DNA from: Wocania_A spongiicola
GTDB lineage: Bacteria; Bacteroidota; Bacteroidia; Flavobacteriales; Flavobacteriaceae
Assembly: GCF_023502325.1 (NCBI RefSeq)
Contig: NZ_JAMFLZ010000004.1
Span: forward strand, 1 to 64,000
Reading direction: 5' to 3'
Length of the DNA stretch: 64,000 nucleotides
The notes under the pieces are model-generated. The model saw only the letters and a program-made list of their open reading frames with translations, ran no database searches and had not been told where the DNA came from. This document shows positions 27,898-35,859 of this stretch, piece by piece (position 1 is the stretch's first letter; every line of letters begins with the position of its first letter). Position numbers and translations under genes: made by a program.

Positions 27898-29169
27898 TTA
27901 TAATGTTACGTTAAAAGTGAATTTTAGAGCAACATTATCAGCAATTTCTGGTAAATGATATGCACCATATCTGTAAGTGAAGCTTAAACCAAAGCCAAAT
28001 AGTAATTTATTAAGCTCGAAACCCGATTCTGTATAGCCTTCTTTTAACGAATTAAAACTTACATTTTGGTGTCTTTCAGGGTTTTTAATATTGCCAATAG
28101 CATAACGTGTTATTAATACTAATTGTGGTTGGTAACGCGTAGAAATTTTAAAAGGAGCAACATAATGTTTAAGTTGGAAGGTGGTAAACTTATCCGAAAA
28201 GAACTCATTAAAAAACATGGTTTCAAAACTATTTAATCCAGCTACAGAAAAGCGTTGCATAATAGTTTCTTTACTAATATTGTTTGGGTAAGCGTGGTAT
28301 AAATGTGTTAAAGGGGCGTTTACAGAAGTAATTCCAGATACTAATGTGATTTCTGAAAGGGCTTCGTTTTTATGCTGTATTTTATGAATAGTTCTAAAGT
28401 CTAATTTGGAAAAATGAATATTGCTATTAAGTAAACCTTTAAAACTATTTGTATACTGAAGTGTAAATTTTGGATAGCTTTCTTTGGTTTCTACTAATTT
28501 GTTTTTTTTATATTCAAAACGACTAAAAGGGCTCCATTGCAATGCTAAGGTTATTGTGCTTAAATGAAACTCGCTTAGCGTATCATTATTAAATACATAT
28601 TGATAGTTATAAGTTGGGTTTATATTGCTTACAGCAAATTGTGTTTCGGTTAATAGCTTAGGTGCCAACTGATGTTGTAAAGAAATGGATTTGGTTATAT
28701 GTTTATGAAACAAATCAATATTCAATAAACGGGGCTCAAAAAACTGAAAAAAACGTTTGTCAGTTAAAAACTTCGTACTTCCTGTTTCTTGTAAATCGTT
28801 TGTATACGAAGCATTTATCCATGTATTTGTTTTTTCTGCTAATCTAAATCCAGCACCAATGCTGTATTTAAAACGATGATCTTTAAAACCGTAAACGGTA
28901 TAGCCATTAATTCGAAATTTTTCTGAAAATGCCTCATTAGTTATACCTCCAATACCAGTTCTAATAGCTTCGTATTGATTGTATTTTATTAAATAGCGTA
29001 AGTCGAAATTGAAATATTTGGTGGGCAAGAAACCGTTTCCAAGTTGTTTAACAAAAGCGCTTTTTTTTATAGAATCTTGTTTAGGCTCTATATCATTTTC
29101 AGAAAAAGATTGAGAGTGTGCTAACATTGTAAAAATGAAAAACAATAAAGCTGTACAATGTTTTAGCAT
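27898..29169 (-). CDS. DUF5686-type outer-membrane beta-barrel protein
   Basis: The 423-residue product has a signal peptide (about 1-19, ending LAHSQ), a short linker, and a barrel with the pattern YNQYEAIRTGIGGITNEAFS, which I associate with DUF5686 proteins. The last strand ends in KFTFNVTL. Most DUF5686 proteins carry an N-terminal carboxypeptidase-regulatory-like domain. This one is short and seems to be barrel only. It is in line with the RND exporter downstream, so the two may move the same substrate across the two membranes, but that is inference. Confidence 0.7.
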   Translation of the reverse strand: MLKHCTALLFFIFTMLAHSQSFSENDIEPKQDSIKKSAFVKQLGNGFLPTKYFNFDLRYLIKYNQYEAIRTGIGGITNEAFSEKFRINGYTVYGFKDHRFKYSIGAGFRLAEKTNTWINASYTNDLQETGSTKFLTDKRFFQFFEPRLLNIDLFHKHITKSISLQHQLAPKLLTETQFAVSNINPTYNYQYVFNNDTLSEFHLSTITLALQWSPFSRFEYKKNKLVETKESYPKFTLQYTNSFKGLLNSNIHFSKLDFRTIHKIQHKNEALSEITLVSGITSVNAPLTHLYHAYPNNISKETIMQRFSVAGLNSFETMFFNEFFSDKFTTFQLKHYVAPFKISTRYQPQLVLITRYAIGNIKNPERHQNVSFNSLKEGYTESGFELNKLLFGFGLSFTYRYGAYHLPEIADNVALKFTFNVTL

Positions 29170-29196
29170 ATGGACAATAAAAAAGCTAGGGTTTAT

Positions 29197-29227
29197 AAAA
29201 AAAAGCGACGTTTTAGTCGCTTTTTAA
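29197..29227 (-). terminator. Intrinsic terminator after frr
   Basis: Read on the minus strand, AAAAAGCGAC pairs with GTCGCTTTTT around a short loop with a further T run. It begins next to the frr stop codon at 29229. Confidence 0.85.
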
Positions 29228-29228
29228 A

Positions 29229-29786
29229 TTATACGGTCATAATTTCTTTTTCTTTATTTTCAAAGACATCATCTATTCTCTTAACGTAACTATCTGTCAT
29301 TTGTTGTATATCTATTTCAGCGTTCTTTTTAAGGTCTTCTGAAACATCTTCATTTTTTTTAACATCGTTCATAGCGTCTTTTCGTGCTGTTCTAATACTT
29401 ATTTTTGCGTATTCTGCTTCAGATTTCGCTTGTTTTGCTAAATTACGACGACGTTCTTCTGTTAAAGGTGGTACATTTATAATAATAGTTTCGCCATTAT
29501 TCATAGGGTTAAAACCAAGATTAGCATAAGCTATACCTCGCTCAATTTCTTGTAGCATGCTTTTTTCCCAAGGCTGAACAGTTATGGTTCTACCGTCTGG
29601 TGTGTTTACGTTAGCCACTTGGCTTAATGGAGTTTGAGATCCATAATAATCTACCATAACACTACCAAGCATAGATGGACTTGCTTTACCAGCTCTAATG
29701 TTTACCAATTGTTTTTCTAAATGCTTTATGGCATTATCCATGGCTTCTTTAGCTGTGTCTAATATAAATTGTATGTCTTCATTCAT
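29229..29786 (-). CDS. frr: Ribosome recycling factor
   Basis: The 185-residue protein has the full RRF length and signatures (HLEKQLVNIRAGKASPSML, VQPWEKSMLQEIERGI, ANLGFNPMNNGETIIINVPPLTEERR). With EF-G it splits post-termination ribosomes. The gene sits 48 bases after pyrH in the same direction, the usual bacterial order tsf-pyrH-frr, and ends at an intrinsic terminator. Confidence 0.98.
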   Translation of the reverse strand: MNEDIQFILDTAKEAMDNAIKHLEKQLVNIRAGKASPSMLGSVMVDYYGSQTPLSQVANVNTPDGRTITVQPWEKSMLQEIERGIAYANLGFNPMNNGETIIINVPPLTEERRRNLAKQAKSEAEYAKISIRTARKDAMNDVKKNEDVSEDLKKNAEIDIQQMTDSYVKRIDDVFENKEKEIMTV

Positions 29787-29834
29787 TGTCTTAAACTTTT
29801 ATGTCAATAAATATTTCAAAAATTACGCCAAAAA

Positions 29835-30542
29835 TTAAATGTTCACTTCTGTTCCAATTTTTTCTCCCGAAACAACTTTCATTAAATTACCTCTAGTATT
29901 CATGTCGAAAACAATTATTGGTAATTCGTTTTCTTGACTTAGAGTAAAAGCGGTGGTATCCATAACCTTTAAGCCTTTTCTTAAAACATCATCAAACGTG
30001 ATGTGTTCAAACTTTATTGCAGAAGTATCCTTTTCTGGGTCTGTATTATAAATACCATCAACACGTGTTCCTTTTAAAATTACATCAGCTTCAACTTCAA
30101 TAGCTCTTAAAACAGCTGCCGAATCTGTTGTAAAATAAGGATTTCCAGTGCCTCCACCAAAAATAACAACTCTACCTTTTTTAAGATGACTCATGGCCTT
30201 TCTGCGTATAAAAGGTTCAGCAACTTCATTAATTTTTATTGCAGTTTGTAAACGTGTTTTTACACCTGCATCTTCCAAAGCATTTTGTAGTGCTAAGCCA
30301 TTTATTACGGTAGCTAGCATACCCATATGATCTCCTTGAACTCTATCCATGCCATTCATAGCTCCAGCTACACCTCTAAAAATATTACCGCCACCAATTA
30401 CTATAGCGACTTCAATACCTTTTTCTGTAACGGCTTTTATGTCTTGAGCATATTCTGCTAAACGTTCAGGATCAATACCGTATTGACGATCGCCCATTAA
30501 GGCTTCACCTGATAATTTAAGGAGTATTCTTTTGTATTTCAT
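29835..30542 (-). CDS. pyrH: UMP kinase
   Basis: The 235-residue amino-acid-kinase-fold enzyme phosphorylates UMP to UDP and is normally hexameric. It shows RILLKLSGEALMGD at the start, IVIGGGNIFRG, GDHMGMLATVINGLALQ, and the ATP-binding GTGNPYFTTDSAAVLRA. It is separated from tsf by a strong terminator but followed closely by frr, so pyrH-frr form a unit. Confidence 0.98.
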   Translation of the reverse strand: MKYKRILLKLSGEALMGDRQYGIDPERLAEYAQDIKAVTEKGIEVAIVIGGGNIFRGVAGAMNGMDRVQGDHMGMLATVINGLALQNALEDAGVKTRLQTAIKINEVAEPFIRRKAMSHLKKGRVVIFGGGTGNPYFTTDSAAVLRAIEVEADVILKGTRVDGIYNTDPEKDTSAIKFEHITFDDVLRKGLKVMDTTAFTLSQENELPIIVFDMNTRGNLMKVVSGEKIGTEVNI

Positions 30543-30586
30543 TAGATGTTTATGAGGTTTCCACAGATGTGAAAATAAAAGTTTAG

Positions 30587-30594
30587 CAAAGCTA
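30587..30594 (-). promoter_or_regulatory. Candidate -7 element for pyrH-frr
   Basis: The minus strand reads TAGCTTTG, an exact fit to TAnnTTTG, 44 bases upstream of the pyrH ATG and downstream of the tsf terminator. I see no good -33 box. Confidence 0.4.
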
Positions 30595-30640
30595 CATAAA
30601 ATTTTTATTTTTTGAATTTATATAAATCAGGATTTTAAGA

Positions 30641-30676
30641 ATAAAAAAACCACTATTCTAATTAGAATAGTGGTTT
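30641..30676 (-). terminator. Intrinsic terminator after tsf
   Basis: The inverted repeat AAACCACTATTCT/AGAATAGTGGTTT is perfect, and seven T follow on the minus strand. It lies 40 bases after the tsf stop and separates tsf from pyrH. Confidence 0.92.
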
Positions 30677-30716
30677 GATATAATACGGTTTCGCAAGAAA
30701 GCGAAAATTTTATATT

Positions 30717-31691
30717 TTATCCAACAGTAGCACGTTTGAAACCTGAGATTTCAACTTCTCCATAAGAAGAAACATATTGAGCTACATTTTTCTTTTCATC
30801 TTTGATGAAATTTTGATCTAACAAGCATTGCTCTTGATCAAGAGTAGTATTATCAGAAATAAAGCGTTCCATTTTACCTGGTAAAATTCTATCCCAGATT
30901 TGTTCTGGCTTACCTTCAGCTTTTAGTTCCGCTTTAGCATTTTCTTCAGCTTGAGCTAAAACTTCTGGAGTTAATTGAGCCATAGAAATATACTGAGGTA
31001 CATTTTTAAGTGTTTTACCCAAACGCCCTAATTCAATATTATCTTTTTCTATAACTGCAATTCTTGCTTCTGTTTCTGATGCTATGAAAGCAGGGTCAAA
31101 ATCTTTATAAGATAATGTAGTAGCTCCCATAGAAGCGACTTGCATAGCTACGTCTTTAACTAAAACATCAGCATTATCAACTTTACTAGTTAAACCTACT
31201 AAGGCAGCAATTTTGTTAATATGAACATAAGAGCCAACAAAAGGGGCTTGTAATTTTTCAAAAGCTGTAACATCTAACTTTTCACCAATTACACCTGTTT
31301 GTTCAGTTAATTTTTCTGCAACAGTCATTCCATCAAAATCAGCAGCTAAAAACTCTTCTTTAGTGTTATAGTTTAAAGCAACCTCAGCTAGTTGATTAGC
31401 TAATGCTAAAAAGTTTTCGTTTTTACCAACAAAATCAGTTTCACATCCTAATACAATAGCAACGCCTTCAGTTTGGTCTGCATTGATTTTAGAAACAGCA
31501 GCACCTTCAGATGAATCTCTGTCTGCTCTTTTTGCGGCAACTTTTTGTCCTTTTTTACGTAAAACTTCGATAGCTTTATCGAAATCTCCTTCAGCTTCAA
31601 CTAATGCTTTTTTGCAGTCCATCATACCTGCACCAGTAGCTTGTCTTAATTTATTTACTTCAGCGGCTGTAATTTTTACTGTAGTACTCAT
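30717..31691 (-). CDS. tsf: Elongation factor Ts
   Basis: The 324-residue guanine-nucleotide exchange factor recycles EF-Tu. The N-terminal UBA-like domain contains VNKLRQATGAGMMDCKKALVEA, followed by DFDKAIEVLRKKG. The core has the conserved ETDFVGKNE stretch. It follows rpsB by 85 bases, with a long-loop hairpin between them, and ends at a perfect terminator. Confidence 0.97.
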   Translation of the reverse strand: MSTTVKITAAEVNKLRQATGAGMMDCKKALVEAEGDFDKAIEVLRKKGQKVAAKRADRDSSEGAAVSKINADQTEGVAIVLGCETDFVGKNENFLALANQLAEVALNYNTKEEFLAADFDGMTVAEKLTEQTGVIGEKLDVTAFEKLQAPFVGSYVHINKIAALVGLTSKVDNADVLVKDVAMQVASMGATTLSYKDFDPAFIASETEARIAVIEKDNIELGRLGKTLKNVPQYISMAQLTPEVLAQAEENAKAELKAEGKPEQIWDRILPGKMERFISDNTTLDQEQCLLDQNFIKDEKKNVAQYVSSYGEVEISGFKRATVG

Positions 31692-31705
31692 AGTTATGAT
31701 AATTT

Positions 31706-31754
31706 AAAAAAGTCGTTCAATATGTTTTCAATAAAGAAAAGAATCAAACGACTT
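31706..31754 (-). terminator. Hairpin with T tract between rpsB and tsf (possible attenuator)
   Basis: On the minus strand AAGTCGTT pairs with AACGACTT over a ~29-base loop, and a run of six T follows just before tsf. A hairpin here could lower tsf expression relative to rpsB by partial termination. Confidence 0.5.
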
Positions 31755-31776
31755 AAATGTGTTGTATTAATGTTGT

Positions 31777-32559
31777 TTATTCTTCTTCTTCAGCAGCAAC
31801 TTCAGCTTTTTTTGCAGGAGCGGCTTTAGCTTTTGGTGTTTCAGCTTTAGGAGCATCTTTTGCTTCTTTTTCAGCTTTACGCTCAGCTAAACCTCCAGCT
31901 ATTGCAGATGTTACATGAGATAATATTTTATTAATCGATTTAGAAGCGTCATCATTTGCTGGGATTACATAATCAACCTGACGTGGGTCAGAGTTTGTAT
32001 CTACCATTGCAAAAATTGGAATGTTTAATTTTTGAGCTTCTTTAATCGCGATATGCTCACGTTTAATATCTACAACAAATAAAGCACCTGGTAAACGAGT
32101 CATGTCGCTAATTGAACCTAAGTTTTTTTCTAACTTGGCTCTTAAACGATCAACTTGTAAACGCTCTTTTTTAGATAATGTCATGAAAGTACCATCTTTC
32201 TTCATTCTATCAATAGAAGCCATTTTCTTAACAGCTTTTCTAATAGTTACAAAGTTAGTTAACATTCCACCTGGCCATCTTTCAGTAATGTAAGGCATGT
32301 TAATTTCTCCTGCTTTTTCAGCTACAATATCTTTTGCTTGCTTTTTTGTTGCAACGAATAAAATTTTACGTCCTGAAGCTGCAATTTTTGCTAATGCTGC
32401 TCCAGCTTCGTCAATTTTAGCCGCTGTTTTGTAAAGGTTAATAATATGGATACCGTTACGCTCCATATATACGTAAGGTGCCATGTTTGGATCCCACTTA
32501 CGTGTAAGGTGTCCGAAGTGTACACCTGCTTCAAGTAATTCTTTTACTTCTACTGCCAT
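31777..32559 (-). CDS. rpsB: 30S ribosomal protein S2
   Basis: The 260-residue protein has the family signatures LLEAGVHFGHLTRKWDPNMAPYVYMERNGIHIINL, ITERWPGGMLTNF and LPGALFVVDIKREHIAIKEAQKL. The start is the ATG at 32559, giving MAVEVKELLEAG. A TTG eleven codons upstream is rejected. The C-terminus carries a charged Ala/Lys/Glu tail longer than in E. coli S2 (about 225-260). Confidence 0.97.
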   Translation of the reverse strand: MAVEVKELLEAGVHFGHLTRKWDPNMAPYVYMERNGIHIINLYKTAAKIDEAGAALAKIAASGRKILFVATKKQAKDIVAEKAGEINMPYITERWPGGMLTNFVTIRKAVKKMASIDRMKKDGTFMTLSKKERLQVDRLRAKLEKNLGSISDMTRLPGALFVVDIKREHIAIKEAQKLNIPIFAMVDTNSDPRQVDYVIPANDDASKSINKILSHVTSAIAGGLAERKAEKEAKDAPKAETPKAKAAPAKKAEVAAEEEE

Positions 32560-32724
32560 TTTGTAATAGTTTACGTTCTGTTGAATTAGCAATAATTAAG
32601 TGGTCTTGAAATAGGTTCAATCGCCTTAACTATTTAGATGCTAAACTAAATCCTGTCATTTTTGGACTAGGACAACAATAACTGTTTAATTTTTTGTTTA
32701 AATTTCAACAAGATTGAGAAATAA

Positions 32725-32745
32725 ATCCCCAACCCAGTTGAGGAT
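32725..32745 (-). terminator. Weak hairpin just after rpsI
   Basis: ATCC-x-CAAC and GTTG-x-GGAT can pair around a CCA loop, directly downstream of the rpsI stop. There is no clean T run, so it may be a processing site or a weak terminator rather than a strong end. Confidence 0.35.
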
Positions 32746-32748
32746 AAA

Positions 32749-33135
32749 TTAACGTTTCGAGAATTGGAATTTTTTACGCGCTTTCTTCTGACCGAATTTT
32801 TTACGCTCTACCATTCTTGGATCTCTAGTTAATAAACCTTCTGGTTTTAATGTTAATCTGTTCTCTGCATCAACTTCGCACATTGCACGAGAGATTGCTA
32901 AACGAACAGCTTCAGCTTGACCTGTAATACCTCCTCCAAATACATTTACTGTAATATCAAAGTTGCTATCATTGTTAGTCATAACTAAAGGTTGCTTTAC
33001 TTTGTACTGTAATGTTGCAGTTGTAAAGTAAGCAGTTACGTCTTTTTTATTAATCGTGATGTTCCCTTTTCCTGGGGCTACATACACACGAGCAACAGCC
33101 GTCTTTCTACGGCCAATTTTGTGAATTACATCCAT
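32749..33135 (-). CDS. rpsI: 30S ribosomal protein S9
   Basis: The 128-residue protein shows IGRRKTAVARVYV at the start, GGGITGQAEAVRLAISRAM, and the basic tail DPRMVERKKFGQKKARKKFQFSKR, whose terminal arginine reaches the decoding centre. It overlaps the rplM stop codon by 1 base (TAATG). The pair rplM-rpsI is the universal L13-S9 operon. Confidence 0.98.
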   Translation of the reverse strand: MDVIHKIGRRKTAVARVYVAPGKGNITINKKDVTAYFTTATLQYKVKQPLVMTNNDSNFDITVNVFGGGITGQAEAVRLAISRAMCEVDAENRLTLKPEGLLTRDPRMVERKKFGQKKARKKFQFSKR

Positions 33136-33590
33136 TATTTGAATTCGTTTAAGTTAATTGTTTTTGGTTTTTGTGCAGCATGTGCATGTTCTGAACCAAC
33201 AACAACTGTTAGATTACGGAATAATTCTGCACCTAATTTGTTTTTAGGGAGCATTCCTTTTACTGATTTTTCTACTACTCTTGCAGGGTCTTTCCCGTAC
33301 AATTCAGTAGCAGTTAAACTTCTTTGACCTCCTGGGTATCCAGTGTGACGAATGTACGTTTTGTCGTTCCATTTGTTACCAGATAAAGTGATTTTTTCAG
33401 CATTGATAATAATTACATTATCTCCGCAATCAACATGAGGTGTGAAGTTTGGCTTGTGTTTACCTCTTAAAAGTTTTGCAACTTTAGAAGATAAACGACC
33501 AAGCGCCTGACCTTCAGCATCAACCAAAACCCACTCTTTATTTACAGTAGCTTTGTTTGCTGAAATCGTTTTGTAGCTTAATGTGTCCAC
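33135..33590 (-). CDS. rplM: 50S ribosomal protein L13
   Basis: The 151-residue protein has the family signatures WVLVDAEGQALGRLSSKVAKLLRGKHKPNFTPHVDCGDNVIIINA and KMLPKNKLG-like MLPKNKLGAELF. The start codon is GTG at 33590, which gives MDTLSYKTISANKATVNKEW. The next in-frame starts would remove conserved sequence. It leads rplM-rpsI behind a nearly ideal promoter. Confidence 0.98.
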   Translation of the reverse strand: MDTLSYKTISANKATVNKEWVLVDAEGQALGRLSSKVAKLLRGKHKPNFTPHVDCGDNVIIINAEKITLSGNKWNDKTYIRHTGYPGGQRSLTATELYGKDPARVVEKSVKGMLPKNKLGAELFRNLTVVVGSEHAHAAQKPKTINLNEFK

Positions 33591-33637
33591 ACTTATTATT
33601 TTTTCTAATTAAACATTCCTCTCTCAAAAAGAGTTTG

Positions 33638-33668
33638 CAAATTTACGATTATATATTTGATTACCAAA
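33638..33668 (-). promoter_or_regulatory. Consensus Bacteroidota promoter for rplM-rpsI
   Basis: Minus strand: TTTG (33665-33668), exactly 19 bases, then TAAATTTG (33638-33645). Both boxes match the TTTG-N19-TAnnTTTG consensus of the primary sigma factor in this phylum. A start about 7 bases downstream gives a leader of roughly 40 bases. Confidence 0.85.
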
Positions 33669-33746
33669 TAGTGAAGTGAGATTATTTTATCATTAAAAAT
33701 GAATCGTATTTCACATTATAATGAGTAGGTGAAAATAATAATAAAA

Positions 33747-34808
33747 CTATGGGTTATAAATTTCTGGATCTGGATAAAATGTAGCTATAGCAAACCAATA
33801 ACTTACTACTGATTTTACAGCTGTTAATTTTTCGCCAGTTCGGGGTCCTTCAATAGCTTCACCAAAAACAGACCATTTGTTACCTTCATTATCCTTAAAG
33901 AAAGATTCTGAGTCATTAAAGTCATAAGAGAAGGTAAGGTTAGCATATTCTCCACTTAGTTTAAATGCTTTTATAAGATTTTGATTGCCCACAACTAAAT
34001 GTTCAATACTATTGAATGAATCTTTTATAACATTACCATTTTCAAAACTTGTAAATTGATATATTTTAGATTCATTTTTATCAATAATTGCATATACGCG
34101 TTCTTTGTTTGGTAGAGCATCATTAAAAATAGCTGGCTGAAAAATAAAATACGTATTACTGGTTCTATAAGGGCCATATGGGTAGTTATTGTAATTTCTT
34201 GAAAAGCCAGTATCTGTACTTAAAACCTCTGAGTTAGGATATAAGGCTTTCCAGGTTTTCCAATTAGTTTCTATAATGTTAACCAGTTCTGGCCTATCTC
34301 CAATTAATTGCCCGTTGACACATTCTAATTTCATTTGAGACCAATTGCTACCAGTATTTCTATCATATAAAATTAAATTTGCATTGTATAATAAGCCAGA
34401 AACTCCAAATGTTGTTTTTGTGTCGTTTACTTTGCTTTTCCACCCAAAAGCTGTGCCTGTTAATGGACAATAATTTATAGTTACAAACTCTCCGTTTACT
34501 TCATCATTTAAAACTTCATGCCAATCTAAAATAGGATGTGGATAAGCTCTAACAACATTGCCGTTTACTATTCCAACAATTAAATCATCGTCACTTAAAA
34601 AATCTATTTGGTTAATATTTAAAAATTTAGGATTATCTATTGATGGGATACCATCTTTTCCTGGACCACCATCTTTAACTTCTGCAATTGGGATTGACCA
34701 ATTACCAGCTTCATTATTTCCGTTTTCAGATAAAGTTGTTCCTTCCTGACTTGTACTACAAGCTATTGTAATTATAATAACTAAAGCGTATATAATATTT
34801 TTTTTCAT
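33747..34808 (-). CDS. DUF3179-domain lipoprotein
   Basis: The 353-residue product has a lipoprotein signal (TIACS, Cys17). The DUF3179 pattern is clear: DWHEV (95-99) and NYCPLTGTAFGW with a lone conserved Cys114, followed by SGLLYNANLILYDRNTGSNWSQM. The His and Cys could coordinate a metal, but no function is established that I can cite. It lies 5 bases after an outer-membrane barrel gene and is translated with it, so the two likely work together at the cell envelope. Confidence 0.82.
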   Translation of the reverse strand: MKKNIIYALVIIITIACSTSQEGTTLSENGNNEAGNWSIPIAEVKDGGPGKDGIPSIDNPKFLNINQIDFLSDDDLIVGIVNGNVVRAYPHPILDWHEVLNDEVNGEFVTINYCPLTGTAFGWKSKVNDTKTTFGVSGLLYNANLILYDRNTGSNWSQMKLECVNGQLIGDRPELVNIIETNWKTWKALYPNSEVLSTDTGFSRNYNNYPYGPYRTSNTYFIFQPAIFNDALPNKERVYAIIDKNESKIYQFTSFENGNVIKDSFNSIEHLVVGNQNLIKAFKLSGEYANLTFSYDFNDSESFFKDNEGNKWSVFGEAIEGPRTGEKLTAVKSVVSYWFAIATFYPDPEIYNP

Positions 34809-34813
34809 AGCGT

Positions 34814-35785
34814 TTAATTTAAATTAATAACGTTTTCTTTTTTAGCTAAGGTTATTAAAATACCAGTAGTAATTCTGTAAGTTGGAGTTAATTGAGTGCC
34901 ATCTACTTTACTGTAAATAGGAAGTTCTGCCTTAGTTGAAAAGACCAAATTTGAAGTTAAATTAATTGAGAAATTTGGAATTATAAAAACCCAATCTCCG
35001 CCTGTATTGTTTAAGTTAAAACCACCAATTTTATCTTGTTTTGCATTTCTATATTTAAATGAAATACTGGGATTTGTGAGTGTTTTTAGAAAGACAAATT
35101 GGTCTGAAAAATTTATAAAAGCTTGGAATTCGTTACCAAATTTATAAGTGGTATTTTCTAAATAAGAATTATTAGTTCCTGTACTCCGATAAATAATTCT
35201 TGATGATAAATTAAATGTTGGTCTAAAGTTAAAGCGTTTTGAAAAGGACGATAAATAAACAATGTCCCAAGCATTGCTTCCAGGTTGTAAATCGGCATTT
35301 AAAACTATACCATTTTCATCTTTTTCAGTTGAAGATCCTAAAGGAATTTTTGAACCTAAACCTAAACCCCATTCACTATTTTTACCTAAAACATTTTTAA
35401 AGTTATATTTAAAAAGTACAACGGCATCACCAATGCCTGAAGATTGATCTAAATCTACATTGCCAAATTGCGAAATTTTTCTACGTTGATTTACCCAAGA
35501 AAATAATCCTTCAACAGAAAAATTATTGGTTACAGCATAACCAATATTTATTAGTGCAGAGTGCGTAATGCGTAATCGGGCATTATCATTAAGTTTTTCT
35601 GATTCAAAATTTAAAGTATTTAAATTGTTGTAGTCGTAATTTAAAGCTATTTGAAGTGTGCCTTTTTCGGTAGTTTCTAAACCAATACTATTTGATAATG
35701 GAATACCTCCAGAGCAACAAGTTTGCGCATTAGTTAATGAAAATACAGAGCAATATAAAATAATATAAAAGACTCTTAAATTCAT
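34814..35785 (-). CDS. Outer-membrane beta-barrel protein with N-terminal Cys-Cys motif
   Basis: The 323-residue product has a signal peptide (about 1-20, ending TNAQ), then TCCSGG at the new N-terminus, and a barrel of alternating strands with GIGDAVVLFKYNF, WGLGLGSKIPLG and YKFGNEFQAF. It resembles the transporter-like barrels of the phenol-degradation MetA type, but I cannot name a substrate. The vicinal cysteines at the mature start are notable beside a DUF3179 protein with a conserved cysteine; a metal- or thiol-related role is only a guess. Confidence 0.6.
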   Translation of the reverse strand: MNLRVFYIILYCSVFSLTNAQTCCSGGIPLSNSIGLETTEKGTLQIALNYDYNNLNTLNFESEKLNDNARLRITHSALINIGYAVTNNFSVEGLFSWVNQRRKISQFGNVDLDQSSGIGDAVVLFKYNFKNVLGKNSEWGLGLGSKIPLGSSTEKDENGIVLNADLQPGSNAWDIVYLSSFSKRFNFRPTFNLSSRIIYRSTGTNNSYLENTTYKFGNEFQAFINFSDQFVFLKTLTNPSISFKYRNAKQDKIGGFNLNNTGGDWVFIIPNFSINLTSNLVFSTKAELPIYSKVDGTQLTPTYRITTGILITLAKKENVINLN

Positions 35786-35859
35786 AGCACAACTTTTATT
35801 AACTCTTAAAGTGTCGTTAACAAAGGGGTGTCCTTACTAATTTTAACAGTATATAAAAA

